Below the pieces are notes generated by a model, which made no database searches, was not told where the DNA came from, and saw only the letters and a program-made list of their open reading frames with translations. From Amorphophallus konjac (taxonomy: Eukaryota > Streptophyta > Magnoliopsida > Alismatales > Araceae): a stretch of DNA of 64,000 nt. Where the stretch lies: contig CM040126.1 of assembly GCA_022559845.1 (NCBI GenBank), positions 124,534,886 through 124,598,885 on the forward strand, written 5' to 3'. A program made the position numbers and the translations under genes. Below are positions 33,896 to 45,900 of the stretch, in pieces. How positions within the stretch are numbered: the first letter of the stretch is position 1; every line of letters begins with the position of its first letter.

Positions 33896-35199
33896 TGTTG
33901 TATATATCTCAGTGCTTTTGATGATAACAAAACCAAGGACATATACTTGTTCACGTGCTTGGAACTAATACCTTAAGTGAATTCCTTAAGCTATCATGCC
34001 GGATTTCTTCATGGTTTTTTCCTTAAGTGTTTAGCATTCCAAATGCATTTCCAAGAAATCGAATGAACTTGAAATAAGTTTTAACCCTTCGTTCAATTCA
34101 TGTCTCGATTATATGGATACATTTTTCTGGGCTAAACTCTTCATTTTTTAGGTTTTTGACAGTCCAGTTGACCTCCGGTCTGATCCCGGTTGACCTGAAA
34201 TAACAGAATGGACCTTTCTACAGCATGTCTCAGTGGCGGTCAACCACCCCCTCAATCCCAGTCGACCGGATTCCCAAGGACCGGCCTCTTGCTGGTTTCT
34301 CAATGGCAGTCAACCGCCATCCCCTGGAGGTTGACCGCCAGCCCCGAGCTGCCCAACATTGTTGACTTTTTATCACTTCGAGGAAAGCCCTCCCTCTTGG
34401 TATTGTTTAATCCCTAAGAAACCAAACCCTCCAGATATTGTGGATCTAGTCTGGGGGAGTCCATGGACCATTCAAAATCTATATAACACATACAAGAGGG
34501 TTAAGAAAACCCTAATGCTCAAGTTAGATCAAGAAGGCTATCAAAGGGAAAAAGAAGGGAGCTAGCACTATAGACGTGAACAGTGCTCCGAGAAGAGTTC
34601 TTCATCATTCTTCACCCATCCTCAAGTGAAGATCAAGCCCAAGCCAAGTGGAGTTCAAGCTGCATCCTAGAAACTCTTCATCAACTAAGGGGGAGCATCA
34701 ATCAAGTTTTTCCTTTTGTGTTTCCATTCTCAATTTTTCTAAGCTTCAAGCGTGGCTTTTGTAATCCTGTAACAATCTTGTGTGTGTGTGGATGTTCCTA
34801 GATCCGTGTGTGTGTCTAGTTAATCCGTTGGTTTTGTGTGTGTTGTTGGGTGTCCTAACACCTTCTGGGAACCTTCATCTCCCAACGTGTGTGTGTGTGT
34901 GTTCGATCTTGTATCTCTTTACAAGATAGTGTGTGGATCCTCTCGGTCCGTGAGGGGTGGACGTTGGTTGCCGTTGCGGTATCCGAACCACCTAAAAATC
35001 GATGTCTCATTGTGGTTTGTTCCCTTTCTCCTATCCCCCTTCTGTGCATGCTTGTGGTGTTTGATTTTGGTAGATCTATTTTATCTTGCATTAGTTCCAT
35101 AGTGTTATCACTTCATCTTAAAATTGAGGACAACTTTGATTAATTTTTTAATACCCAATTCACCCCCCCTCTTGGGTGCCATTTAATCTCGGGACTTCA
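33896..35199 (+). repeat. Element 2 3' LTR
   Basis: 1304 bp, TGTTG...CTTCA, TATA box at 34480-34486. It differs from the 5' copy at scattered bases, by the roughly 70-bp insertion near 34235-34330 and by the GT tract. Confidence 0.95.
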
Positions 35200-35204
35200 A
35201 AAGC

Positions 35205-35940
35205 TACCACGGTGTGCCGCTTCATCATGAAGAATATCATCTCGCGGTTCGGAGAGCCAAACATCATCGTCACCGATAATGGACCCCAGTTCATCTCTCA
35301 AGAGATCAAGGACCTTTGTAAGAAGTTTAATATTGCATTGCATCAGTCATCTCCATATTGTCCTCAAGGCAACGGTCAAGCCGAGGCCACTAAAAAAACC
35401 CTTCTTAAAATCATAAAGAAAACATGCGAATCTCACAAATTTTCTAATTGGCCTGAACGGTTAGTGGAAGCTCTATGGGCTTACCGCACCTCTGTCTGTA
35501 CTCCTATAGGGCAAACCCCCTATGCTCTCACCTATGGGATGAAGGCGGTGCTCCCATATGAGATCTTAATCCCTTCCCTAAGGGTACAGCTCGATAAGGA
35601 ACTTAATCTCAAAGAACGTCGAGAGGCATTGCTCGTCCAACTGGAACTCTTGGATGAAAAGAGGATGAATGCGGCCGATCACGTGTCCATATATCAAAAG
35701 AGAGTTTCAAGTTATTTTCAAAAGACGGTAATCGAGCGCAAATTTCAAGTAGGTGATATGGTTTTGAAATGAAAATTTATTCGGTCTGGATGTCCTAGGT
35801 CTAAGTTACAACCTAACTAGGAAGGTCCGTTTGTCGTTAGAGAGGCTTATCCAGGGAACACATATCACTTAGTCAATGCAGAAGGTGAAGAGATGTCTCA
35901 CACTTGGAATGGGTTGTATCTTAAGCGCTTTCATCCTTAG
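35205..35940 (+). pseudogene. Element 3 pol, right half: rest of integrase
   Basis: Starts directly after the AAAGC copy and continues the integrase cut at 24821 in frame: VCRFIMKNIISRFGEPN, VTDNGPQF with the second catalytic Asp, and GNGQAEATKK with the catalytic Glu. The C-terminal part carries TGA 35770-35772 and TAG 35818-35820 and ends after HTWNGLYLKRFHP at TAG 35938-35940, the usual end of a Ty3 integrase. Confidence 0.92.
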
Positions 35941-37513
35941 AGTCAGGCTAATGAAAACCCAGTAGCGAGGTGTCCCTTTTCCTCGAACACAAAGGAGGAC
36001 CCCGAGTTTGGCAAATCACACACTTCAGGGCGTCCCTGGTCGGGTTCCTCATGTAAATGCCATTTATCCTTGTCCATGCCTGGGGGAAGTCAAGGTCCCT
36101 GTTCGTTTCTCTCCTCGGCCGAATCTAGGGGCAAGAGGCAAATAAGGGGGCGATGACCGATCTAGACACCCTGACGAGAGGAGGTCTCAAATAGGGGTAG
36201 TCCGTTATGACCTAAGTCCACAGGAAGAGAAAAAAAAGGAAACAACTACAGCATTAAAAGCAAAAAGGAGCAAATCAAAGCAAAATTAAAAGCTCATCTC
36301 AAAAACTCGAAGTTCAAAAGACAAGGCTCTAAAAGGAAGATATGAAACTAGGCATGGCAAGAGTGGCAGTACAGTTTCCCCGCGGGACATTATGAGCCCG
36401 GTCGTACGCGTGCCTAGAAGGGATAAAGGTTCGATGACGGATGCAAAGCCCCGGCGCAACAGACCGAATCTCTAAATGAGTTGTCGTGAGAAGGATTCAA
36501 ACCCTAAAAACCTCTATACCTGGCCTACGCTTATCTCCTTATTTCTATCTTTCTTTTAGGACCAGACAGTACCCTCGGTATGGCCTCGATAGAATCACCA
36601 TCATTGGCCCTCGCTAGGGATTGTCACCTCAAAAGCACGCCAACCTCAGGAGAATCCTAGTATGACAGGTAGGGCTCTTGTTGCCGAAACAGAATTAGCT
36701 TTCAAAATACAAAAAAATCATATATTTCAAAATCCAAAAAAATCAGACATTTCAAAATTCAAAAAATCAGATATTTCAAAATCTAAAAAAAATCACACAT
36801 TTCAAAAGTAACAAAAATCAGATATATCAAAAAACCCCACAAAAATCAAATACTTTCAAAACTCCAAAAACACCTTGCATTACATACATCGCATTTTCTT
36901 CATTATATTTCCGCCTATTTGATAAGGCTTCACCCCTTGACCAAATATCAAGAAATGGTCATTTTCTAACTTGCTTTAGGCAAGGGGTTGAGTCTAAGAA
37001 CAGATCTAACTTATTTTCTTGTCTAGGTGTGTGCAGACGCAGGTTCAAGCACCCAAGATTCAAAGCTCACAAGTCTTCTGTTTCTGGTTCCCTCCCGGTC
37101 TATCACTAGACCGCTAACCATCTTTGGCGATTTATAATTAGACCATTTTTCTTTTCCCAAAAGCTAGAAAAATCAACTCTCAGGAAATTGTCCCTCGCAG
37201 TTTTAATTTAGACTGTCCGAGTGTTCTGGCGGCCCATAATTAGACCGCTTTTCATCTTTCGAGAGTTAAAAACTCTCAATTTTCCTAGGTCCTGTCTCTA
37301 GCGGTCTATTGTAAGACCACTAGTCTCTGGTTAGGGGCCCTTTAATGGACCGTTTGTCAGGCAGAGAACCCTGTTCTAAACTGATTTGTCCATCCATTCA
37401 AGATCAATCAAGCAATCCATTGCACATTTCCCAACACAAATCTCTTATTCCATTCAATCAAGTTCATTGAACATTATTTTATTGATCATTCCAAGTACAT
37501 CAAGAAGAAAAGC
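35941..37513. other. Non-coding spacer behind element 3 pol
   Basis: No ORF is supported. It contains an AT-rich tandem repeat (36695-36865) and, from about 37080, palindromes of the form CGGTCTA (37096-37102) / TAGACCG (37107-37113) and AGCGGTCT / AGACCACT (37300-37321). Several half copies read TAGACCG or TAGACCA. Confidence 0.6.
36695..36865 (+). repeat. Six or seven tandem copies of a 24-27-bp A-rich unit
   Basis: Units read TTTCAAAATCCAAAAAAATC plus AGACA or a close variant. Similar short A-rich arrays follow pol in Tat/Ogre elements. Confidence 0.8.
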
Positions 37514-38731
37514 TCAAATTACATTTATTCTTTTGTCCGCGCAAGGCCGCATCTTGCGTAATTCCTTAACATAAGCACAGTACTCCTCTTCATCCTCTGC
37601 CACTTCTGCTTGCAGAGCACGCACCCAGGTGATTTCCAACATGATTAGTGTGTACCAGACGCCTCGCTCGTCCTCCTCAATCCCAATCTTCCTAGCTGGA
37701 AGGGGAGAGAAGTGTGATAGTGCAGGGACTATAGTACGGGGTAGCCCAACTTGGAGATGGCACCGGTGAGGGTTGTAGATCGCCAAGGTAGTATTCCCCA
37801 CTAGTTGCAGGTCTAGGCCGGATCGCCGAGGTACTCTAAGGGTAGTGCTTTAAAGAAGTCGCAGTCGCATCATGAACTTGTCGATTAGCAAAGTGTTGAG
37901 GTAGAGGCGCCAATCGTCCCGCGTTTTCTTGTCCGCCGTCCGGCACTCAACCTATGAAGAAAATCCATATGCGCCTCCTATAAAGGATAAAAGGTGGCTC
38001 CCGAATATGTGGCTAGCTGAAGGCATGTCCTCCTTGGGTAAAAACTTAAGTCTCACTCCCATCCAACACTCAAGGATAATCATTGACTCGAAGAGTGGCC
38101 CTCCTAGACAAGCTGAACAAAGGCCTTCATAAGGGTAAGAAAGGACCGCTTGAGAGATAGATAAACCCCGCCACAACCCACTAATAATGCTGAGGTTTTG
38201 GATGTTCAAGAGGTGGTTGGTGGTGGTGAAAAGAAAGACCCCGCATAAGCAAATTGAGGTAGCCTTGGCTATGGCTTCAAATCTCCCGCTCTTGTTCTTA
38301 TAGTAAGCGGTGATCCATTGAGCCATGGGTATCAAATGGACATGGCGCGGGTTGATCATAGTCCTAACATCTTTTGGGTTGTGAATGAAATCCCCTAATA
38401 TGAGTGATCGGTCTATAGGCTCCACCGTATGGCTCACTAAGTCTTCATCCCCCGCCTTGGTTTTAGGAAGGGTTAGGTAGGTCTCTACCTCTTCTAGTAG
38501 GATAGTGGCCTCAAAGGTTGGGAATATGAATGCATGTGTTTGAGGATACCATAATTCTACAAGAGCTGAAATGCTTGGCCAATTTAGGGAGATTTTCTGG
38601 AAATTTTTGGCTACAACCACAAAAGGGTGAAGGTGCCATGCCCTTAGGGTGGAAAGGACCTCTAAGGGAAGTTCCTTTATCATGGGAGCCACCCACTTAA
38701 GGCTAGAATATCATCTTGGGCCAGGAAGAAG
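37514..38731 (-). pseudogene. Gene A, main exon: plant-mobile-domain-like protein, antisense to element 3
   Basis: On the minus strand one frame runs from about 38683 (MIKELPLEVLSTLRAWHLHP) to TGA 37514-37516. It is interrupted by TAG 37952-37954 and one TAA before 37801. The sequence WPSISALVELWYPQTHAF, FEATILLEEVETYLTLP and SLILGDFIHNPKDV recalls the plant mobile domain / DUF7745 group of transposon-associated proteins (from memory, tentative). A splice acceptor TTTTCCAG lies just right of 38731, and the first exon is at 38821-42253. The frame of that exon does not join this one without an indel. Its position behind pol and opposite orientation match the antisense genes of Tat elements. Confidence 0.6.
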
Positions 38732-38820
38732 CTGGAAAAGAAGGAAAATAAGAGAGGGAAATGCCATGAGAAGAAATTGAGGAAGTACATGAATTTTTTG
38801 AAACTCGGAATTATGCTTAC

Positions 38821-41800
38821 CTCTCTTGAAGAACTTGAACTCAAGTGCTTGGGGATCAAAGTCAGTCGCTATAGTTCCCCCATGCCCTCTCCTAGCCGCC
38901 TTTGGTCCGGTGTAGGCGACCTCTCCTGTATTGCCCCAAAATTTATACAGATAATTTTTGGATTATTTTAGGAATTTTTTGGAATTTATTAAGAATTTAT
39001 AAAGAATAAATTGATTATAAGGCCCAATTATGTTAATCTAGCTTTAACCAATGAAGCCCAAAAGGTTTAAGGACCAAGGCCATTAAGTTTGGCCCATATT
39101 CTAGAAGGTTATTTAGCCTATTTACGAATTTTAAGGATAAATATCCTTTTATATAGATAATTATATGGATAAATAAACAAAAGAGTTTGAATTTTATTGA
39201 ATTCTGTGCACAACAACTATAGCGGTCTATCGTGCGACCGCCACAGCCATGTAACGCATCAATCTTGGATCGTTACACTCTGACAATTCTGTGAAGTAAA
39301 GGAAGAGCAAAAAGATTAGATTGTTGCTAGTCTATCTCTTAGGGATCGAGATGGGAAGACTAGTAGAGGTGCTAAGGACTCTCAGAAGTCGATCTAAGTT
39401 TAACAAGGACTCTAGAATTGATCTAATCCTCAAACCCTAGTAAAAACCCTATAAATAGAACCTAGTTTTGACCTGCGCGACCCTTACATTGGCTTGCATG
39501 GAATCAAGTTAAGACGACATTATTTCAGGTAGGTTCTTTATAGGTTTTTGTTCCATATACATAGGACTAATCTCCCTCAAAATTTGGTGCTAGGAGATCG
39601 ACTACACAATGAGTTAGAAGCTTCCAAAGTTGCTGGTTCGACCATAGCGACCCAAGAATCTGAGCAAAAGTCTGCTGAAGATCAGGAAATTAGGACGTCT
39701 AAACGAGGTATTTAGAGTTTGGTTATTTAGAACTTTTTGTTCCCAATAGTTCCATCTTCTTACCCTCAAAATTTCACGTCCTTAGGTCAAGAGATTGAGG
39801 AGTTAAGACGACGTGAAGTTGCTGAAAAACCACAGGAAGGAAAGAACTAGGGCATGTTTTGTAGTCCCAAATTGGAAGATTAAAGCTCAGTAAAGAGGTA
39901 GGTCATCTCATGAACGGCAAGAACATCATGCTAGGGATAAAAGCCCTCTGATTTGGATTGATTTCATGCACTCTAGACCATGAATTTCATGTTTCAGTGC
40001 GTTCATGCATACATGCATATCTTTAGCCTTAATCAAAGATAAAATATATTCTCTTATTCATTCACTGCAACCTATGCATCTAGACGACCTTTACTTTGTT
40101 TTCACATGACTAGAATAGTTTGTTACTTTGATTATTCTTGCATGAGATATTTTAAAACCATAGTTCCTTATTTTTTCTGTCAGCAGTGCCCTAAAAGATT
40201 CTAGCTAGACCGTCACATCCTTTTAACGGTCTTATGATAAGCCATCATACCACCTTTTATACTTTAATTTATCTGTTATCTCTGACGGACCATGACCGGA
40301 GCGTTACAACACTGTAACGGTTCCACGATAAACCGCCACATCATCGTAACGCACCTATGCTAGACTGTCAGAATAACTGTGTTCTGTCAACCCGAGACAG
40401 AATTAAAAACAATCAAATCTACTTATAGATAAGTCAAGTTATCTAAGTTTTGACCTATTTTCATAAACCTAAAGTTTATTTATTGATTCATGATAGGGAT
40501 TGCATGTTTAAAAGCATCTTGAGTTATTTTAAAGCTTATGTTAATTTCATTATCTAAACTCTATAGTTTATATTTAAACCATGATTTTAAATGTGTATTG
40601 ACGAAGTTTTATCATGGTTTCACATCATTACACATTCTTTTCCATCTATAGAGTCAATTTCTTTAAGTACATGGCATATATTCTGATATATGACCATTAG
40701 TTCACACTTTGCACTATAGGAACACCTTCTTGAACTTGAGGACCTCTCTATTGGATATTCCTTCCAATGGACTAGGAAATCTTGTTTCAAGGCCTCCATA
40801 ATTCTCCGCGAGCCTGGGATTCCCACTAGGACGCCGAGTTGGTTGTACCATTAAAGCCCAATTGTTTAGAAAGCCTTATCGAAGTTTCTGGTTCTGGTTA
40901 TGTAACGGATCACTACTAGAACATTAAGTCACAGTAACGGTCAAGTATCCGACCGTCACGTTATTTGAGTCCATTCCGATTTCCTTTAGATTCAGCTGAT
41001 TCTAACGAATTATTACTAGACCGTTATATACGTGTAACGGCCCAGTTATATACCGTTATGTTCAGTTAACCCAAGGTTGTAACCCAAGGGTTGATATTTC
41101 CAAAGTTCCTAGATGGATTATTGATGGTCTAGGACTTGTCATATTGTTGAAAATACTTAACTTTAAATTATGAAAGCTAAGGAATGTACCGTTATGCTGC
41201 CGATTTATTTCCATGGCATAACCTAGTTTTAATATGTTTATTGGAATTCTTTATTTCAACTAGAAGCATTCTTATGATTGATTACTTCATCATGAACCTA
41301 TTGTTAAAATTATACATTCTTGGCCATATTGTTTACATGCGTGGAAGTAGCTTGATTTATACTTGAAGATGCGATCGAGCACTGATTGTATTCAAGGGCT
41401 CTATGCTAGTCCCCTCGGCTGATTGTCGAAAACATACTATTTTAAACCATGGGATATGATGCTACTAGCGTCGCATTACGTTGGGAGTACTTTCTCTATA
41501 AGTAAGTGAAAATCCACGGCACGACATGACTATCTTGCTTGTTACATGATATTCCATAGAAATTCACGAAGTACTTGCTATTAAGCCAAAAGTACTTACT
41601 TGCTAGTTATATGACTTTCTAGTACATTCTTATTCATGAAAGGCCATATCATGTTCTTGTTACATTCTTGCTAATTCATACTTCCTCATTCTATCTTACA
41701 TGGTCATCTTGTTACTTTGGTTTGATCGCATGATTGATCGCATTCACATGATTTTACCTTATTCTTTAGAGCTAAAATGCTAACTACTTTAATAGTGCCT

Positions 41801-42253
41801 TCATGTTGATGTGAAGATACCTACTGGGCAAGTGTGCTCATTACCTATTTTCAATCTTTTCAGGAGATGGAAGTAATTCAAATTCAGATTCGAGTTATAC
41901 AAGTAGCGGGTCCGAGAGTGAATGAAAGTCTTATCAAAATGAGAGTGAAGACTTAGGAAGTCAATCTTGTTTAGATAGAGTCATTGTAATTTTCCATTTT
42001 TCCTTGAGTCTGATGAATTATAGAAGGTTGAAAGATATTGTATTTGAATATTTTGATTATTAATGAAATAAGTTGGAATTGAGTAAATTATTGTGCAATT
42101 GTATCTTAGGTGTGATTATCTTGCGCTCTGAATGTTCTTGCTTGCATGAGGCTTACCATGCCGGCTGTTCACATTCCTCAAGGAGTCTTCCGCTGTAATA
42201 AAAGCTCAGGGCGTGACATATCCCATAGCACTAGCTTCAAAGCTCCTCTTCAT
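38821..42253 (-). pseudogene. Gene A, first exon, split by the solo LTR
   Basis: ATG at 42251-42253 (MKRSFEASAMG) runs left to the solo LTR. After the LTR and its duplication the frame resumes at 38926 (VAYTGPKAARRGHGGT, TDFDPQALEFKFFKR) and ends at a clear donor GTAAGC (38819-38820). Reading through one copy of the duplication keeps the frame open, which supports both the exon and the LTR boundaries. Confidence 0.55.
38927..42218 (+). mobile_element. Solo LTR, 3.3 kb, chromovirus-like
   Basis: Begins TGTATTGCCCC and ends CTCAGGGCGTGACA. The flanks are TCTCC (38922-38926) and TATCC (42219-42223), a 5-bp duplication with one change. The terminal CTCAGGGCGTGACA also ends the LTRs of element 4 in that element's orientation, and both are about 3.2 kb with a CTATAAATA promoter box (39450-39457 here). 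So it is probably a plus-strand relative of element 4 reduced by LTR-LTR recombination. No coding sequence is present. It contains several CGGTC...GACCG palindromes. Confidence 0.8.
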
Positions 42254-42334
42254 GATGAATTGGATGATTTTTGTTGAAATTTCAAGGCTTGTAGCAGAGG
42301 CTGCATGTGAGCTGCGAATTCAGGGCTTGTTCCT

Positions 42335-42343
42335 ACTTATAAA
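42335..42343 (-). promoter_or_regulatory. TATA box of gene A
   Basis: TTTATAAGT on the minus strand, 82 bases before the ATG at 42253. This leaves room for a normal start site and short leader. Confidence 0.5.
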
Positions 42344-42884
42344 GCTCTGATTTTAGTGTTGGTGCATTAGGATTAGGACTAGATAGCCTTAGCTTAAGTT
42401 AGGGTGTGTTCTAGTGTAGATTAGAGACCTTTATCCCTGGGCTCGGACTCTCACGGAAGAGTCCCGCTCGGACTACACAGGGTTTCTGCACTAGCGGTCT
42501 ATCGTAAGACCGCTAGGAATCCACAAGTAGTCTACACTTAGACCATTTTTTCCTTTCATCCACCGCCTTCCTCCGTCCCTCGGATGGTCATTGGTTTAAC
42601 TGTTTTCTGCTTCTCGCGGTCTTAAGTAAAACCATTTTTTTTAGGTTTTGTCAGATTTTGGTTAACGTTTTCCCCTCATAGTCATCAGTCCTATCGTTCT
42701 CACTCCGTCTCTCTCATCAGCACTCTCTATCAATACTAAGGTAATAGTCAGTCAGTTAGCATTCACATTCATACGCATTTCCATCTTAAATAAAAACAAC
42801 AAAAAGATTTCATTTCACTATCAAAAACCATGTACAAGTGTGCATCAAAAAAAAGAGAGAGAGAAGGAAAAGGAAGAGTACAAA
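42344..42884. other. Spacer between gene A promoter and gene B end
   Basis: No gene. It contains a perfect 10-bp palindrome at 42491-42516 and further GCGGTCTTAAG and TAGACCA half motifs. An A-rich stretch lies just left of the gene B stop (42785-42850). Confidence 0.6.
42491..42516. repeat. Perfect palindrome CTAGCGGTCT / AGACCGCTAG
   Basis: Arms 42491-42500 and 42507-42516 with a six-base loop. The same core occurs at 37300-37321 and in the solo LTR at 39232-39251. Confidence 0.9.
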
Positions 42885-42978
42885 TCACTTGGCAAGTCCA
42901 TCTCCCGGGCCACCGCTGTCACCTGTGCCCTCGTGCCGCTTCACTGGCATGGCAGTGCTCTCCTCCTCGTAATGGCGT
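42885..42978 (-). pseudogene. Gene B, end of the last exon
   Basis: After one copy of the element 4 target duplication, the frame of the last exon at 53880 continues on the minus strand from 42973 for 29 more codons (EEESTAMPVKRHEGTGDSGG, then DGLAK) to TGA 42885-42887. Frame continuity across the excised element is exact. Confidence 0.65.
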
Positions 42979-45900
42979 TGTCACGCCTTGAGCGTGGAAG
43001 GAACCCGGAGGTGCGTGACGAGTTTATATTAATCATGTCAATCAGAGTGTTAGTGTATTTAACACAAAGACAGAGCGTGTAAGAGTAAAGTAACCCAATC
43101 CTTTATTTCATCAAAACCTTCAAAGTACTTCTATTACAATCCTCTGAAAGTACTAAGACTCAAATGAAATGAAAAGTACAATGAATGACTGAAGAAAATA
43201 AAAAATATAAGACTAGTAGACGCTTGGATAATTGGAGTAGCTCTAATCTCGTCACTCTTGACTTTTCCCATCCGAAAGAGTTTCATCCTCGGATTTACCT
43301 GAAAAATAAGGGGAAAATGCTATGTGAGCGAACGCTCAGTAGGGATTATATCTCAAGAGCTAGCTTGCTTTAAGTAATTACATGTTACATGAAATGCAAT
43401 AAGCTGTGCATGCTCACAAGAAACGACAATAGAGAGATTGCATTACAAGAGATTAGAAAATGTATATCAAGTGATAGTGAGTGAACTAGCAAGTCTTTCA
43501 AGAACTCATGTCAAGATAGCAAGATAATCAAGCACGCATATCTATCATGTCAAGTGATCATGTCATGTCAAGAATTGGCTATCATGTTTCAAGCAAGTAT
43601 AATAAATACCCTTATCGGGTCACACAAGTCATGTCATGTCAAGTCAAGTCAAGTACGAGATTTGTAGAATATCTATCAAGCTAGTCATGCACTTTAGTAC
43701 AATGCCATACTATGATCATTACAACTCCCATGGGCACTAGTACTTTCGGGTGCTCCTCCCAGGACCAGATCGGGCCCTATATGCGCAGGCATTGATCATG
43801 TATTTTCGACATCCACTATAGTTATAGCCAATAGCGAATTTCAAAGGAACACGCTTGTAAGAAACTTTAAGGTAGATCTTGTAGAATAGAATCACAAGGA
43901 CTGAACATGATATGTAAGAATGATAATAACGGTACAATCACGATTGATGATAAAACTAGGTGGAATCGGCTCCCTAACTTGGGTGCCATGACAATAAGAA
44001 TAAGCGCTCATATAGAGATGGTCGCTTGTTCTTTGTACATGATAAGGTAGATAGAATTAGTGTCCATAAGTATGGCACATAATTCTTTAAGAAACATTAA
44101 TGGCATGGTTTCCCATTCCATAATTTTAAGAATATTCTCATGACATCCACATAGCATGTCATGAGGGCCGGTATACCATGTTTCTTTAGAGTGACATGGA
44201 AATCAAGTAGTGTCATGGGTTTTGGTGGTACAACCTGCTCGGCTGTCTTGAGGGAATCCAAGGCTACTGAAGTCTTATGGAGGTCTCTATGAAAAAGTTA
44301 CCGGTCCAAAGGAACGGAATGTCCCATGGAGGGTTCATCTATCACCAAGAAATAGTGGGTAATCGATAAAACATCATGAAACGTGGGTCTATATTCACGG
44401 AATGGAATATACTGCCAGTATACACAGCCCATGGTCAAGGGTTGTTGAAACACGAAAATCAGGAAATCAGGAGTTCAGTAAATTGACGCCTGAGCTAAAG
44501 TCTTCATTTTCTAAATTGGCGCCCTTTTCAGGGTTATCAGTTTATCAAATGACGAATGTTCACTCAGTCGTTACATCCAGAATAAGTAAATATTAATATC
44601 TATAAACATTTTCAAATTTTGATTATAATCAAAATGACGCCTTTCATGAAGGCTTCAATTCTGTAAATAGCGCCCTAGTCAGGGGCGTCATATATAAAAT
44701 TAAAGGGCAGGGTATATGTCGTCATTTCAATATCCAGGAATATTATAAACATTTCTATAATTCACCGTTTATCGCTAAATTGGCGCCCATGTATAGGGGC
44801 GTTCATTCAATTAACGACCTAGCTACGGTCGTTATTTCTTTGTCATCTGATTTGCACCGGGCAGGTACAATCATAGACACATGGTTTTTGAAGTATTTTC
44901 AATCAAGAAACTAGGGACATGGACAGATAGAAAAAAATAGCAGGAATTTATGGACATGATCATGCATTAGTTTACATATAAGGGTTCATAGTTATTAAAT
45001 TTTGAACATTTTGTATTTATTAAATAACTAGACAATTGACGACTGTTTACACGGTCGTTAAATAAAATAGTGCCCTAGCTTGGGTTGCTATTTAATGTAA
45101 ATGCAGAAATCAAAAATCTGATATCAGTGAACCTTTCTACTGATCACTATCAACCTATATGCATGCAGAGACTTAACATGATTTTGCATAGAGCTTGAGA
45201 AAACCTACCTTGGGTAATGATTCGGTTGACAGACGATGAGGAACGCGATGAGAAATACAATATCCTGATACTCTGTTTTCAATAGAGATCTCGGCAGCAG
45301 CAATATGAAGAAGCTTGGATGAACTATCAAGAGCAACAGCTCTTATTAAAGGCAATATCAGTGCCCCTTCTATGGAGCTGCAGGAAGATGATTTCAGCAA
45401 CGCCGCAATCCCCTTTAGGAAGAAAATAGAGAAGCAGAGGCTTCCTACGTCAACATCAAAGCAGCTGTAGAACAAGGAAGAAGAAGAAGTTGAAGAACTC
45501 CTTAAGTTCTTCACGTACTGTGGAAGAAGCAATAGCAGAGAGAAGCTTTAGCCTCTCCACGATGCGTCCACGTCCAAAGGATGAACTTAGCCTGTTCTTC
45601 TGTTTAAGAGATAGAAGAAAACGCACGCAGCAGATCTTTTGTTTGAAGAATAAGAGCCAGTAGGTTGGCTCGACAGAAGGGTTGGTATTTATAGGAGAAG
45701 GAATCCTAATGGGTTCTAGGAGTTCGATTAGGACTAAAATTTCCTAGGTAGAATCCTTACTAAACTTAAATATCCACGTATCAATCCTTTTCTTAATCAA
45801 AACTTACCCAGTTAGCATCCTTGTTCGAACCAAACACCAACGGTTCTGTTTGTAAATGACGCCTAAGGTTGGGGCGTTATTTTAAAATGACACCTCTGTA

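Larger units (their letters stand above)
24822..35199 (+). mobile_element. Element 2: Ty1/copia Sirevirus-type retrotransposon, full length
   Basis: LTRs 24822-26112 and 33896-35199 are flanked by the 5-bp duplication AAAGC (24817-24821 and 35200-35204). The order gag, protease, integrase, RT, RNase H is that of copia. An iMet primer site follows the 5' LTR, and a third ORF sits between RNase H and the 3' LTR. The GGGGGAGA polypurine tracts and long LTRs point to the Sirevirus (SIRE/Maximus) group. The left terminus reads TATTG where the right LTR reads TGTTG, a single G-to-A change. Removing the element rejoins the integrase of element 3 in frame, which proves the insertion point. Confidence 0.95.
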
